64,000 nt of DNA from Cephalotus follicularis. Lineage: Eukaryota > Streptophyta > Magnoliopsida > Oxalidales > Cephalotaceae. The number at the start of each line of letters is the position of its first letter. The stretch's first letter is position 1. The notes under the pieces are model-generated. The model saw only the letters and a program-made list of their open reading frames with translations. It did not search any database and was not told the DNA's origin. The stretch spans positions 148,239-212,238 of the forward strand of contig BDDD01000060.1 in the NCBI GenBank assembly GCA_001972305.1. Reading direction: 5' to 3'. Below, in pieces: positions 21,066 to 33,639 of this stretch. The position numbers and the translations under genes were made by a program.

Positions 21066-24013
21066 CGTTTGGACAATTTCTACCGTTTTGATACCTAATG
21101 ATCCCGATTTCGCTTAGGATGCATTAGAGAATATGTATGCATTGCGCATGTACTATTTTACTGCCTGTTCTTGACTGTTTGAAATTGGTTTATGATTTCT
21201 AAGTTATTACTTTAGAAATGCATATAAAACTGCTATGTTGAGTACGAAAATGTGAAATGAATGTTATTATATTTTCGAACATACTGAGGGAGTAATTTCC
21301 CACTTACTGAACTGTTTCAAAGAATACTTTCTACTGAAAATGCCTATTTTCAAATGTGGTCACTTTTGGAAACATTTTGGAAGAAACTGCCTATTAAGGA
21401 TCTAAACGATCATTACTGTTTACTGTACTGTTACTGTTTGAATTCACTGTTTGCTTTGTGAATTGCTATGTGTTTGTGTTTGAGCTACTAGTTGCATGGC
21501 GGAGGCTGCCAACGCCGACTAGTGGTAGGGTTGTACCTAGGGGCCAGGAGCATGGTTAGGTGACTCACTGTACTGTTGCCTCTCTCGGTCGCCTGATGTA
21601 GGGGCCAGAGTGGGAGTGTAGCATGGGGCCAGGAGTTGGCGGCGCTACATACTGCCTGTTGTGGTCCTATGTGGACATACTGACTGTTGTTGTGGTCCTA
21701 TGTGGACATACTGTACTTCCTGTTAGTCCTTCTCGGACATTACTGTGTTTGATGATGTAGCCCTGGCCGGGTTACTACTGTACTGATGCTGCATACATAT
21801 ATTTTCTTATATATGTACTCACTGTTATCTTACTGTACTGTTAAAATATATATATATTTCTTATCTATATATGAACTAGTTTTCTACACTGCATCAATTA
21901 TGCATACATTACATGACACGCATTTAAATGTTGATCCCGAGCTACTGTTATGACTTAGCCGAGTGAGGACAAAGGCTAACCCCCTACTTTACAGATTGAT
22001 GCAGTGGACCGATTGGACTGACATGGGCGAAGATCAAGTTGTTATGTTCTTGATTTTGCTTCTCCTGTTTTGTATTAAACCTATGTTGGTTATGGTTTTC
22101 GGATGTACCGTTGTTATGGTTTTGTTACTGATGGAGTTTAATCTTGTACTGTAATTCACGCTCCGTTTTATGGGCGATTAACTATGATGATTTGTATTTG
22201 GGTAGCGTGCGGTATGGGACGCACATTACGAGTTTACGGCTTATGAACTTGTTATGCATCCGCAACTGATGTTCTTAGAAAAGTTTTAAATTTTTTTTAT
22301 GGTTTTTGCATGACCTGTACTTTATGTTAATTGCCTTTACCGCTTTAATGTTACGTTTCTCTTAATGGGGTGTGACACCCACTTCCACCGGGGTTCCAAG
22401 AGTAAAAGAGAAACGTGCCCTGCCCCAACTGGGCTGAGGACAACCCATAGCCATTGCCCAACAAACAAGGCAGGGGTGAAAATATACAAGGATATCGATA
22501 ACAAAGAAAAGTCCGAGGAGACGTCAGAGCTACCAACTAAATGACTGACCTCAAGGAAAGAAGATAAACAACAGTTTATATATCAGAACGTGCCAAGGAT
22601 CCAAGGATCAATAGAAGATCTAAGGATCACAATTCTCAAGGGGACTACTGGTACTGTATCAATCACAAGCACATTCCACACACGCACATGCACAATCGAC
22701 TCACACACTTCCATAGCTGGAACCACCTCGGCATCATAAATAGAAAACTCCGTTGACTTTCTATCAACGCGGTCATGGGCTACAGGATTGAACACATCCC
22801 TCATATACTCAATATAGATACCCACTTCCAGAGCACCGCATGAACATCGGTAGAAGGGCTATGCAAGCTCTCTTCCCCCGGCAAATCATACATTGGCACA
22901 CTTCACTACATGAACCTCGAACGAGGGGCTACGCAAGCCCACCCCCATCGACAATCACGAGCTCAATACTACACTAGGTTAACCTCGATCAAGAAGCTAC
23001 CTCACCGGCAATCACATAGCTTTAATATCGTCCAAGGGGCCCGTGAATCACCGCTCAGCTCTACCCTTGACGAGATAACAGAGGAGAACCTCGGCTCAGA
23101 GGTAAGTGTATCACCACTTAGACCATCTCGTTCCGGCAATCTCATACATAATCAAGTAACCAGCACCTAGTAACCGGTATCCAAGGACAACAACACATGA
23201 TATCGAATAAAGCATGAATACTTAAATAGAAAGGGGAAATAACAAGTTCAACCCAGGCATTGAGCTCTCAACTTGAAACAACAGTATTCACATGCAATAT
23301 CAACAAGATGACAGGAGAAGAAATCCTAGTCAAAGGTAATATAATGGAAGGGTATAAAACCAATAAACTCTCAGTTATCAATTCATAGAAAGAAGAACAT
23401 CCCACTCACTAGTATCAACAGCTTCCTCAGCTAGCTTCCTTGTCGCACAGACTCCGTGCCTAGATCTTCCTCTGCAAGACCAACACACAAAATGCTTAGC
23501 TACCATGAACAACATCTCTGAAGGTTAAGTAAGAACCACAAACAACCATGAAAACCAAGCTGAAGCTCTTCCTCGGCCTCAAAGATCGTGCCTGCACCAA
23601 CCATGCGACGCACCAAAATGTACTGAGGAGAACATTCACCTGCTAGACGCGTAGACGGGTGAAGAAAGTTCCAACCTCAAATAAAGCTCAAAGCTTCAGA
23701 AGAAAGATGAAGAAGAAAGATGAAAGATGAAGGCTCACTCTCCCAACTACTTCTTCAGACGTGATAGATGGACATGATATCTGTCGAAGTCAATTGTTAA
23801 GCTTCCTAAGCAAGCTTTGCACATATACCAACACCATCTAACACTTCTCTTATCTCTTAACCCATCTAACCAACATTGGGCCTCCACTAAGCCCAAAGCC
23901 AACAACACTTACCCAAGAAAACTGTAGCCCAAACCAACCACCACCAAGGAGAAAAAAAAAATTTCCCCCTGGCCCGAACATCAATTTATCCAAAATTAAT
24001 GCAGGTCATTACA

Positions 24014-24030
24014 ACCTCTCCCCCTTTAGG
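24014..24030 (-). other. E4 polypurine tract
   Basis: On the minus strand CCTAAAGGGGGAGAGGT precedes the LTR start TGTAATGACC; GAGGACAAAATTCC lies just before, as in E2. Confidence 0.8.
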
Positions 24031-24049
24031 AATTTTGTCCTCAAAATTC

Positions 24050-25449
24050 TAGCTCTGGTCCAGGGAACAAGTAGGATAACGTTCCCTCATATGGTCCTCA
24101 CGTTCCTAGGTAGCCTCTTCTGCCACATGGTTTCTCCATAATATCTTCACCAAGGGAATGGTCTTATTCATCAAAACCAGTTCTCGTCAGTCTAAGATTT
24201 GCTCCGGGGCTTCTTCATAAGCCAACACTGGTAAAACCTCTTCGGCCAACACCACGGGCTCAATCAACACATGAGAAGAATCGGCAACGTATTTGCTCAG
24301 CACCGATACATGGAACATGTCATGCACTCTGGCCATTCCCTCAAGCAATGCCAGACGATAAGCCACTGGTCCAATCCTTTGCAAAACTTCAAAGGGACCT
24401 ATGTACCTTGGGCTAAGCTTCCCACGTTTTCGAAAACGAACAATCCATGTATAAGGTGATACCCTAAAGAAAACCTTGTCACCTATAGAGAACTCCAAGT
24501 CCTTACGGCGCTTGTCTGCGTAGCTCTTCTGCCTACTCTGGGCTGCCCGCAGATGATCTCGGATCACCTTCACCTTCTCTGCTGCGTCTTATACCAACTC
24601 TGGTCCTAGCAACTGGCGTTCTCCCACCTCATTCCAACACAAAGGAGTTCGACAACGTCTGCCATACAACGCCTCATAGGGAGCCATACCAATGCTCGCC
24701 TGGTAGCTATTGTTGTAGGCGAACTCGTCAAAGTCAAATGGTCATCCCAACTTCCTCAGAAATCCACGACACAGGCTCTCAACATGTCCTCAAGAATTTG
24801 GATAGCCCGCTCAGACTGCCCATCAGTCTGAGAATGGTACGCCGTACTGAGTCGCAACTCCGTACCCAACGTCCCTTACAAGCTCCACCAGAATCTTGAT
24901 GTGAACCTCGGGTCTCTATCCGAAACAATGCTGCTGGGGATCCATGTAACCGATCACACCATCCACATATAACCGAGCTAACTTGTCCAAACTGAAGTCC
25001 TTCCTTATAGGTATGAAGTGAGCATACTTGGTCAAACGATCTACTATCACCCAGATAGCATCATGCTTACTCCGTGTCCTAGGAAAACCAGTGACAAAGT
25101 CCATAGATATGTTGTCCCATTTCCGCACTGGAATAGGAAGCGGTTGAAGAAGACCTGAAGGCTTCTATCGCTCAGCCTTCACCTGCTGGCATGTTAAGCA
25201 CCTTGCCACAAACCTGGCAATCCCACGCTTCATGCCCCGCCACCAAAAACATTGCCTTAGGTCACGATACATCTTGGTACTTCAAGGAAGCATTGACCAA
25301 GGAGAACGATGAGCTTCTTCTAGGATCTCCTGCTTGATCGTCTCAATGTGTGGCACACATATCCTTTCCCCAAACATTAGAGCACCGTCACTCCTAATGT
25401 GGAAGACAGTCCAAGAACCTTCTCTGACTTGCTTCAACAACTTGGCCAA
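24050..25449 (-). pseudogene. pol: E4 integrase with chromodomain-like tail
   Basis: From the N side: remains of the zinc-binding region (about 25130-25449), the core with Asp in SMDFVTGFP (frame 24916-25128), a frameshift after the GVIGY... segment so that the second catalytic Asp (SDRDPRF) lies in another frame, several more breaks in 24574-24915, then the C-terminal frame 24187-24573 with VFFRVSPYTW and the GPF motif (YIGPFEVLQRI). The chromodomain-like tail (LMNKTIPLVKILWRNH ... EATxERED) follows at 24060-24195 and contains two stops (TGA after QILD; TAG at an expected Trp). Domain order and the tail identify a chromovirus integrase. It is non-functional. Confidence 0.85.
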
Positions 25450-26226
25450 CTACCAGTCCTTCTCTTGCAATCCCCGGATCTGCTCTTCCCAAACAGACCT
25501 CACTTGCAGAGAAGCCAACACTGATCCACTGTCTCCTGTAGACAGCTCTGCCCTCCAAGACCTCAATTGTTCCAACATTGGCAAGTAACCCAACCTTACA
25601 TGAGCCAAGGAAGCGGACGACTTCCTGCTCAACGCATCAGCAACCACGTTGGCCTTACCAGGATGATACTCGATGGTGCAGTCATAATCCTTGATGAGCT
25701 CGATCCATCTCCTCTGCCTCATGTTCAAATGCGGTTGAGAAGACAAATACTTCAAACTCTGGTGGTCAGTAAATATCTAGCAGACCTCACCATACAGATA
25801 GTGACGCCATATCTTCAAAGCAAACACCACCGCAGCCAACTCCAAGTCATGTGTAGGGTAACTGAGCTCATGAACCTTCAACTGTCGAGAAGCATAGGCA
25901 ATAACCTTGCCTTCTTGCATCAACACACAACCAAGACCGTGCAAAGAAGCATCTCTGTACACCATAAAACCAACCACTGGGGAAGGAAGGGTCAACACCG
26001 GAGCTAACATCAACCTATCCTTCAGCGTCTGGAAGCTCTTTTCACAGTCCTCTAACCAAACGAACTTCATATCCTTCCTTGTCAACTTTGACAGAGGACC
26101 CGCTATTGCTGAGAATCCTTCCATGAATCTTCGATAATAGCCAGCAAATGCAAGGAAACTATGCACTTCGGGTATGCTCTTGGCTCTTTCCCTGGCCAAC
26201 ATAGCTTCAGCCTTCCTCGGGTCCAC
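25450..26226 (-). pseudogene. pol: E4 RNase H
   Basis: Two frames separated by a stop near 25777: [19 protein letters not shown] with [30 protein letters not shown] split between them, ending DALSRKSSA. In the first box the catalytic Asp of the usual YSDAS is kept (YRDAS). The segment also carries the RT thumb ([17 protein letters not shown]) at its start. It lies directly upstream of the integrase remains, in the usual order. Confidence 0.82.
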
Positions 26227-26954
26227 CTATACACCTTGGCCCGAGATCACATGGCCCAAAAACACAACCCTGTCCAGCCAAAACTCACACTTACTGAGCT
26301 TAGCATACAACTGATGGTTCCTCAAGGTCTGTAAAATGATCCTCAGGTGTCCCTCATGCTCAGTCATACTCCACGAGTATACCATCACGTCGTCTGTGAA
26401 CATCACCACGAAGGTGTCCAAGAAGGGTTGGAACACACGATTCATCAAATCCATGAAAGATGTCGGTGCATTGGTTAAACCAAACGGCATAACTGAGAAC
26501 TCATAGAGACCATAACGAGATCTGAAGCTGTCTTTGGAACATCCTCTTCCTTCACCTTCAACTGGTGATATCCGGACCGAAGATCTATCTTAGAGAACAC
26601 ACAAGCGTCTCGCAACTGATCAAACAAGTCATCGATCATTGGCAAGGGATACATGTTACGCACTGTGACCTTATTGAGTTGCGTGTAGTCATTACACAAA
26701 CGCATAGCTCCATCCTTTTTCTTCACAAACAGGACCGGAGCACCCCATGGAGAACTACTAGGTTGAATAAATCTTTTATCCAACAAGTCTTCCAACTGTA
26801 CCTTTAGCTTTTTCAACTCTACTGGTGCCTTACAGTAAGGAGTAAGGGATATAGGAGCCGCACCAGGGATCAACTCAATCTCAAAGTCTATTTCCCTGTC
26901 TGGAGGAAGACCTGGTAACTCGTCGGGGAAGACATAAGGAAACTCACAAACCAC
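26227..26954 (-). pseudogene. pol: E4 reverse transcriptase
   Basis: First half 26475-26954 ([52 protein letters not shown]); second half 26227-26490 ([20 protein letters not shown], palm box FTDDVMVYS with both aspartates, [10 protein letters not shown]). A frameshift near 26520 separates the halves, just after DVPKTA. The fingers motif reads [10 protein letters not shown] where IDY is usual. A stop also lies at 26224-26226 before the thumb. Confidence 0.87.
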
Positions 26955-27509
26955 GGGTATGTCCCCTACCTATGGTTTAGTCATCCGAGTATCCACCACA
27001 TGAGCTAAGAATCCTTGCGCCCCTTTATCCAAAGCCTTACGTGCAGCCATAGCCGAGATCAACTTCAGAGCAGCCGAGCGCTGTTCGCAAACCAGCTCCA
27101 TGCCTGACTCATCGGGCAAACAAAAGGAAATAACCTTGCGTGAACAATCGACCACTACTCAGTGCCTTGCCAGCCAATCCATGCCTAGGATGGCATCAAA
27201 GTCCTCAATCTGGAAGGGAATAAGGTCGGCTACAAAACTCTGTCCCTTGATCACAACATCACAACACTTGTAGACTTGTTCTACACGGTAACTCAGGCCC
27301 GTAGGAACAAATACAGGGATCTCTTCGTCCAAGGAACTCCACACTCCACATGCATGTATGCAAAATGCATGGGTAACAAAGGATAAAGAGGCTCCCGCAT
27401 TAAACAAAACCGTGGAATCTCTGCCGAAGATAAGAGCCTTACCTATAGCCACGTCCGTGGATCCAAGAGCATCTTCTCTATTCAGAGCATAGACTCTAGT
27501 TGTTGCCAT
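26955..27509 (-). pseudogene. pol: E4 protease
   Basis: Frame 27159-27509 with the active-site segment VLFNAGASLSFV: the catalytic Asp of the D-[ST/A]-G triad is Asn (GAT to AAT type change), so cleavage activity is lost. The later conserved box ILGMDWLARH is intact. Frame 26970-27155 continues toward RT (KALDKGAQGFLAHVVDTR) after a stop at 27156-27158. Confidence 0.85.
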
Positions 27510-28812
27510 TGGTCTACCTTTCTGACTACTTCCACCAGTCCTGGATAATCACGCTTACGAAGCCGTTGACCCACCTCTGGCTCCCGGAGGTTGTCTATTA
27601 GAAGCAACTGATCCAGGTGTCGTCGTGGTCTACTAGACTTGTGGACAATATCTCTTGAAGTGCCCAACCTGGCCATACTGGAAACATTCACGGGTATCTG
27701 TCTTGCAGTTGCCAAAGTGGAAGGGACCACACTTATGGCACTTGGGAGGCTGTTGAGAAGCTGATGAACTTTGGTGCCTGTCCTGTTGCGCACCACTGGC
27801 TATAGGAGGACTCGTCCACTACGGAGAAAACATCTCATGGCCATCAGACCTGGCCTGCCCCCAGTTTCCACCGTCGGCTTGCTGGTTGGAGTACCGTTTT
27901 CTTCGCTTCCCTTGTCCTCGGGAAGAACCCTCCCCTTGAGCAGACTGTTGTCCATCTCTCTTATGTCCCCTTTCCTGGCGGTTCCTTTGTTCCATGATAC
28001 TCTGCTCAACCCTCTTGGCAGATTCCACCATATCTCCAAAGACAGTCCAGTTGGTTGCTGCCACAGTATGTCTTACCTTAGGCTTCAACCCATCCAAGAA
28101 TTTCTCACACCTCTCCTCTTGGTATGCCACCAAAGCCGGAGCAAAATGAGACAATTCCATAAAGCGGTATTCATACTGGGTCACGGTCATACTTCCTTGA
28201 CATAGATGCAGAAACTCTCTCCTCTTCCCCTTAACGAAGGTAGCCGGAAAGAAGTACTGACGAAACTCTCACTTGAAAACATCCCAAGTGATCATAGCAA
28301 CATCAGTATGTCTAGCTTGGAGCGCTTCCCACCAACGAAAAGCATTCTTCCTTGCCAAGAATACGGCAAGTCCAACGCGTGAGTCGTTGGAAACTCCTAT
28401 CTGTACAAAAAGCATCTCAAGATGATTTAGCCATGCCTCTGCATCCGCTGTATCATCCGTTCCCTCAAAGGTTACAGCACCTAAACGTTGCAGACCCTCC
28501 ACCGGTAAAGCTTGAGGTCGAGAACCACTCAAAGCTTGTGCTATCATCATATCAAACTGCATCCATTCTGCCAGACCACTTGTACCAATCGGAGGAGGTA
28601 CTGCGTTGCCGGGACCTCAGCTGCCACAGCTGGTCCAGTCTCTTGTTCAACCACTCCAGGGTTAGCCTGCACACCAGGTCCAACAGGAGGTAGTTCTTGA
28701 TCCATATGTGGTGGGGAGTCTCTCTTCCTCTACCCTGACCACGTCCTCTGGCTGGGGAAACCCGTCGTCCCCTACCCACTCCAATTCCTCGAGTTTTACA
28801 CGGAAGCACCAT
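27482..28812 (-). pseudogene. gag: E4 gag
   Basis: Starts at 28812 with a basic Arg/Gly-rich N-terminus (GRGRRVSPARGRGQGRGRE), about 110 nt after the PBS. Capsid-like segments follow (28269-28562: TFEGTDDTADAEAWLNHLEM ... FRWWEAL; 27819-28205: YEYRFMELSHFAPALVAYQE, FLDGLKPKVRHTV). The nucleocapsid near 27640-27760 has CFQYGQVGHFKRYC, where the second Cys of the CCHC knuckle is Tyr. Frameshifts lie near 28560 and 28260, and a TAG stop sits near 27816. RNA packaging would be impaired even if it were translated. Confidence 0.82.
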
Positions 28813-28922
28813 CTACCTTAACACGCAAGGTTAGGACATCACTAACATGTGTACTACATGAAATGCAATGCATGCATACCCGCAAAATTCTACAAGAAAA
28901 CACAAGGAAACTAAACCAGTCT

Positions 28923-28934
28923 CTCTGATACCAA
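28923..28934 (-). other. E4 primer-binding site (initiator tRNA-Met type)
   Basis: Minus strand TGGTATCAGAGA, separated from the 5' LTR end (28941) by 6 nt. Confidence 0.85.
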
Positions 28935-28940
28935 AAAGCT

Positions 28941-30962
28941 GACACGCCCCATTCCTGAACACCCCCGCCCGGGGACGGACTTGCCAGGTGGAAGGATCCC
29001 TCACCTGGATCCCTAACAAAACCCCAACAACAACAAAGGCTAACGCTAGAGCCGCGCTCCCCAGGCCAAACGCACCCAAGGCATAAAAACAAGGAATGCC
29101 CGAGCAGGAAGGAGGAAAGAAGGAAGGGTAAAACAGCAAAAGAACCTTTACTTAATATGTCCCCAAAGCTCACCGTTTAACTAAATGGAAACGAGCACGA
29201 CATCCACTTAGCAAACGCACCGTTTAACTAAAGGGAACGCGCGCCACACCCACTGCCCAAACGTACCGTTCCACTAAAGGGAACATGCCAGGGGAGGGAG
29301 CCATGGCAAAGAACGCAACACTACGTCTTGCCTGGGGTCCCGGGGTAGGGGATGCCAACACAACATCAAAGGTTGCTAGGGGATTCTAGTGGAAACTCAA
29401 GAGGTCTTGAGGAAGTGGACGTAGGCACGGATTTGCCGAACCACTATAAATTTGTTTGCACACTCTCTATCCCTTAACTCCTTATTTATTTGTTCTTGTG
29501 TGCTTGTTTATGTTCATTGCTTAAATTGTATTTTCCGCATACAAAGTTATTAGTTAAAGGTTGCCATACATTCCAACATACACAAAGGAGATAACATCTT
29601 ACCCCGGTCAGGCACCCAGGGGATCCACCAGGGCTCACCCACCAAAACGTCTCCAGGGACCGAATTGGTCTGAGGTCGGGAGGTCGGGAAAAACTAAAGA
29701 AAACTACTTACCTCCACTTAACGCCTAAGGCATGCCCGAGGACAACACTCGAGGACGCCACCAGACCTTAGCTTAGGGTCAACCAACCAAAGCTGTAAGG
29801 TCAACCTAAAGGTTTGACCAACCGTGATCAAGCCACCCCTTCCTCAGGCATCTCAGCAGAGGTGCCACACACGAAAGGCCCGAGGAGAAACACTACAGTT
29901 TCACCAAGGCCAGGGTTGGGAAGAACTGCTACCCTGCCCAGGGTCCTACAACCCCCGAATTCAACGTCGTCCCTGCACACCCAAACACTATGCAAAATAG
30001 CGCCAGGGCTGAGAGAACAGCACAAACAACAAGTATATAAAACAAAAGAAATGAATTATATACACGGTCCCGGGCAACTGCCGAGGACGCCTAACATCCA
30101 AGTGTTTTACACATGTTTACAAGAAGGTTTTGCAAGATATAGATATAACAAAACTATACAAAACCCAATGTCCCAAAATGAATGAAGGTGCTCATGGCCT
30201 AGGAGCCATCCTAAGGAGCTGTGTCCGGCGTCTACCTCTCTTTACAAGCTGTCCTTAGTGGATCTCAAGAACACTACTGCCCCGCTCCCTCAGCACACAA
30301 AACTGAGAGGGGATTAGTCCAACTGACTAGTGAGTAAGATCAAGGAACATCCTGGGTGACCCACTTCCACCGGGGTGCCAAGAGTCAAAGAGAAACGTGC
30401 CCTGCCCCAACTCGGCCGAGGACAACCCATAGCCACTGCTCAACAAAACAAGGCAGGGGTGAAAATATACAAGGATATCGATAACAAAGAAAAGTCTGAG
30501 GAGACGTCAGAGCTACGACCTCAATGACTGACCTCAAGGAAAGAACATAAACAATAGTTTATATATCAGAACGTGCCAAGGTTCCAAGGATCAACAGAAG
30601 ATCAACTCTAAGGATCAACAATTCTCAAGGGGACTACTAGTACTGTATCAATCACAAGCACATTCCACACACGCACATGCACAATCGACTCACACACTTC
30701 CATAGCCAGAACCACCTCAGCAGCATAAATAACAAACTTTGTTGATGTTCTATCAATGCGGTCATGGGCTACAGGATTGAACACATCCCTCATATACTCA
30801 ATATAGATACCCACTTCCAGAGCACCACATGAACATAGGTAAAAGGGCTACGCAAGCTCTCCTCCCTTGGTAAATCATACGCTGGCGCACCTCACTACAT
30901 GAACCTCGAACGAGGGGCTACGCAAGCCCACCCCTATCGGCAATCACGAGCTCTGCACTACA
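28941..30962 (-). repeat. E4 5' LTR, first part (interrupted by E5)
   Basis: Matches 18392 to about 22967 of the 3' LTR (without S1). E5 begins at 30963 right after CTACA. The LTR does not resume at the matching point: only the last 424 bp are found, at 52705-53128, leaving about 0.6 kb missing. Confidence 0.85.
29365..29580. repeat. Foreign filler in the E4 5' LTR, Copia-LTR-like
   Basis: About 215 bp here replaces about 200 bp of unrelated sequence at 18845-19043 of the 3' LTR. The filler contains GAAGTGGACGTAGGCACGG, GCCGAACCACTATAAA and a TTTGTGTGCTTG-like stretch. From memory these words are common in the R/U5 part of plant Ty1/Copia-type LTRs. It is bounded by AAGGTTGC(T/C)A near both ends (29371 and 29557). 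Confidence 0.55.
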
Positions 30963-31997
30963 TGTAACACCCCGCGCCCGCAGGGCGAACATGTGGTATT
31001 ACTCTCAATCCAATATACAAAACAATGGTCGGGACTAGCAATATAAAAATGTGGAAAACTTTAAAACTTTGCAATACATATCATTTGTAAAAGATACAAT
31101 ACAATACAAATTCTTTACAATATAATTTATCAATCTTTCAATACAGCATTTCAATCCTTCACTACAATTTCATAACCAGTTCTGCGGTACCCAAGCAGTC
31201 ATGCGATCAATCGAGTCTTCAATCCTTCCGTCCGCTGCTACCTACTGCTCTACCTATACCGCACACAAGGTACAACATAGACCCACCCTGAAGGATGGGG
31301 TTAGCCACACTGGCTCAGCAGAAACCTCATGCAGCATGTATGCATGTACAATGTGCAATATCGATGACAATCTATACAATATCAATGTGCGGTGTACAAT
31401 ATCAATGCATGAAATGGCAAATGCATAGGTGCAGTTGGCAATCAGACTACCCATATGACAATGGCCCATAACATAGCATAACGATAGGATCTATAACAAT
31501 CAATCAATAGCAGACACTCAATGGTAGTGTATAAAACACCCAATCAATCAATCAATATCAGACATTTAATGGTGGTGTATAAAACACCGAATCAATCAAT
31601 CAATATCCTATAGAGCATGCCACTGGTGTCAATACAATATCAATCAGTTAGCAGTGATCAATCCCACGGAAGGTAGTCCTTCAAAAAGGGTGGGAGATCT
31701 ATCTATGGTTCTTAGATTGATCAGGTTTGGGACTCATAGATCTTCCAGCCTATGGCTGCGTCAATACAATCTCGATGAGCTACAACCGAGGGAGCTACTG
31801 ATACCGTTAGGGAGCTACGGCCCTCAAGGGACCATCAATCGACAATCAATCGGCACCGCTCGTCAGCGGGTTAATACAGTACAGTGAATGAAATGATCGA
31901 CGGAATAGGTGGATAGAGTCAACAACCTAACCTGCCGACACGAATCATAAGGTCGCTCTATAGGATCCATACAATACAATCAATCAATCAATCGAGT

Positions 31998-32245
31998 CAA
32001 TACAATGTTAAGTAAAGTCAATAAGTGGTGGTGTCTAATGGAGAAATGGGAACGTGCGTCCATCGTACCGACTTAGACTCACAACAACACTCATGACTCA
32101 AGCAAACGATCAATGTATCAATACAACGTCGAAGCAAAGCCAATAAGTGGTGGTGCCTAATGGAGGGATGGGAACGTGCATCCATTTTACTGACTTAGAC
32201 TCGCAGCAACACCTATGACTCAAGCAATCAATCAATCAATCAGTA
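31998..32245. repeat. 123-bp tandem duplication in the E5 3' LTR
   Basis: AATAAGTGGTGGTG followed by CTAATGGAG and GGGAACGTGC recurs 123 bp apart (32020 and 32143) with a few differences. Confidence 0.75.
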
Positions 32246-32479
32246 ACCACTAGGCGGTGACAATCGAATCGACAAAATAGGAATGAACATCTATTTGGTC
32301 AATGAAAGTCACTGGGTCGTCACCTATGGCTCAAGCTGTCACTCCATCAATCTATCAATTCGATCTTTAAAAACCATTGAAAACTATGGTTTAAACGCTT
32401 GAATACCTCAAGTGAGGCTGCGGTCAAGTGGCAATGTGAAAAGGGTTGAAAAAACCAGCTTTAACAGTTGAAAACTCCA

Positions 32480-32830
32480 CTCAGCCCGAAAGGCGTCAAT
32501 GTCCTTGACCAAAGGCATTGATGCGTAACAGGGCATCCCTATAAAAACGGTAGAAAGACGCCGATGTCTTTCAATGAAATCGATGTCTTTCTCAATTTGG
32601 CCGAAGACGTCGATGTCCTTGGACAAAGACGTCGACGTGTTTCGATGAAAATGGCCTGGGAACGCGCATCGATGTCTCGCGTCGACGCCTTTTCTGGGGA
32701 AAGGCATCTCAAGCAAAAGACGTTGATGCCTTTCAAAGACGTCGATGTCTTTGCTGCGAAATCAAGGAGGCTGCATCCCAAAGCGAAAGACATCGATGTC
32801 CATGGGCAAGGGGATCGATGTCTTTGCTGG
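32480..32830. repeat. TCGA-word cluster, AGACATCGATGTCT class (E5 LTR)
   Basis: About twelve words such as AAAGACATCGATGTCC, AGACGTCGATGTCTTTG, AGACGTCGACGTGTTTC and ATCGATGTCTTTGC. The consensus AGACATCGATGTCT is a perfect palindrome and differs in its arms from the other LTR families. Confidence 0.75.
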
Positions 32831-33534
32831 GAATGGCCAATTTTCCGCAAAAAAACCAGCAATTTTCAAGCCAAAATCCAAATCAAATCCATTCTTTAAG
32901 AAATCAAGGGTTAAAAATCAGTCTTTAAGGTTAGTAAAACTAGTTACAACCTTCAATTTAACATTTCGATCTTTCTATTAACAATTAGGTCAATGATTTG
33001 CTAAAAATCCTAAAAACCCCCCAATTCATTCAATTCAATGCAATACAATCACTCAATTCAATCAATCATTCAATCAATTATGCAATAAAGCAATAGGCAA
33101 TCAAGTAGGAAAGTCCTACCTATCACTGAAGCTTCAAAAGTTGAGCTATCGATCGGTCAATAGGCTGAAATCACCCAAGAATCAGCTACTTTCTCGTTCA
33201 ATCGGCAACCCACAACTTACAATCGGTGTCCTTGTTGAAGGAGATGCAAATCCGGCTGCAAGAGAGGAAGATGGAGGCTCCAACTAGACAGAGAGAGGGA
33301 GAAGGATAGAGAGAGAAGAAGAATGAGAAATGTGAGAGAAAAGAGAGAAACAATTGACTTATATAATCGATTCTGTCAACTCTCTGAAACTCAGACCAAA
33401 ATCCCGACTATTCATGCATACAATCAATACAATCACAATAGGTATAGAAATAACTCAATTCAATACGATTCGGTACGGTCCAATACGGTACAATGTATGC
33501 ATGAACAGTACCAAAGGGAATTTGGGTCGTCACA

Positions 33535-33552
33535 TTCTCCCCTCCTTAAAAG
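33535..33552 (-). other. E5 polypurine tract
   Basis: Minus strand TTTTAAGGAGGGGAGAA before the LTR start TGTGACGACCC. Confidence 0.8.
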
Positions 33553-33639
33553 AATCGGGTCCCTAGATTCATCGGTCAATCGATCAATCAATCAAATAGG
33601 AAAGGATATGCCTCTCTCATATCATCCTCGCGCTCCCAG

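Larger units (their letters stand above)
19802..22377 (+). repeat. S1: solo LTR of the E2 family (2576 bp)
   Basis: Begins TGTAATGCCCG, ends GGGGTGTGACA, and aligns end to end with the E2 3' LTR. Flanks CTCAC (19797-19801) and CCCAC (22378-22382) form a 5-bp target duplication with one mismatch. The sister E4 LTR at about 30350-30370 shows the empty site (GGTGACCCACTTCC). No internal domain is attached, so this is the product of LTR-LTR recombination. It has TCGA-word clusters at 19995-20105 and 20870-21065, a TATA-rich block at 21845-21875, a GGCTAACCCC box at 21974-21983 and a short duplicated GTGGTCCTATGTGGACATAC near 21660-21710. Confidence 0.93.
18392..24013 (-). repeat. E4 3' LTR, split by solo LTR S1
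   Basis: LTR of about 3.05 kb once S1 and one target copy are removed. On the minus strand it starts TGTAATGACC at 24013 after the PPT and ends GGGGCGTGTCA at 18392. It matches 28941-30962 and 52705-53128. It has no TCGA-word cluster, unlike the other LTRs. Roughly 18845-19043 is replaced by unrelated DNA in the 5' copy, and a 33-bp stretch near 18500 is absent from the 5' copy. Confidence 0.85.
30963..33534 (-). repeat. E5 3' LTR (2572 bp)
   Basis: Minus strand from TGTGACGACCC (33534) to GGGGTGTTACA (30963). It holds (AATC)n-rich stretches, a roughly 62-bp tandem duplication at 31497-31610, a 123-bp tandem duplication at about 31998-32245, a TCGA-word cluster of ATCGAT type (32480-32830), and the GGCTAACCCC box at 31297-31306. 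Confidence 0.88.

Noticed and set aside
32408..32981. Several 80-110 codon frames on both strands rich in DVDV or TSTS patterns
   Set aside because: They are the ATCGAT-type word cluster of the E5 LTR read through; length comes from the repeated word, not selection.
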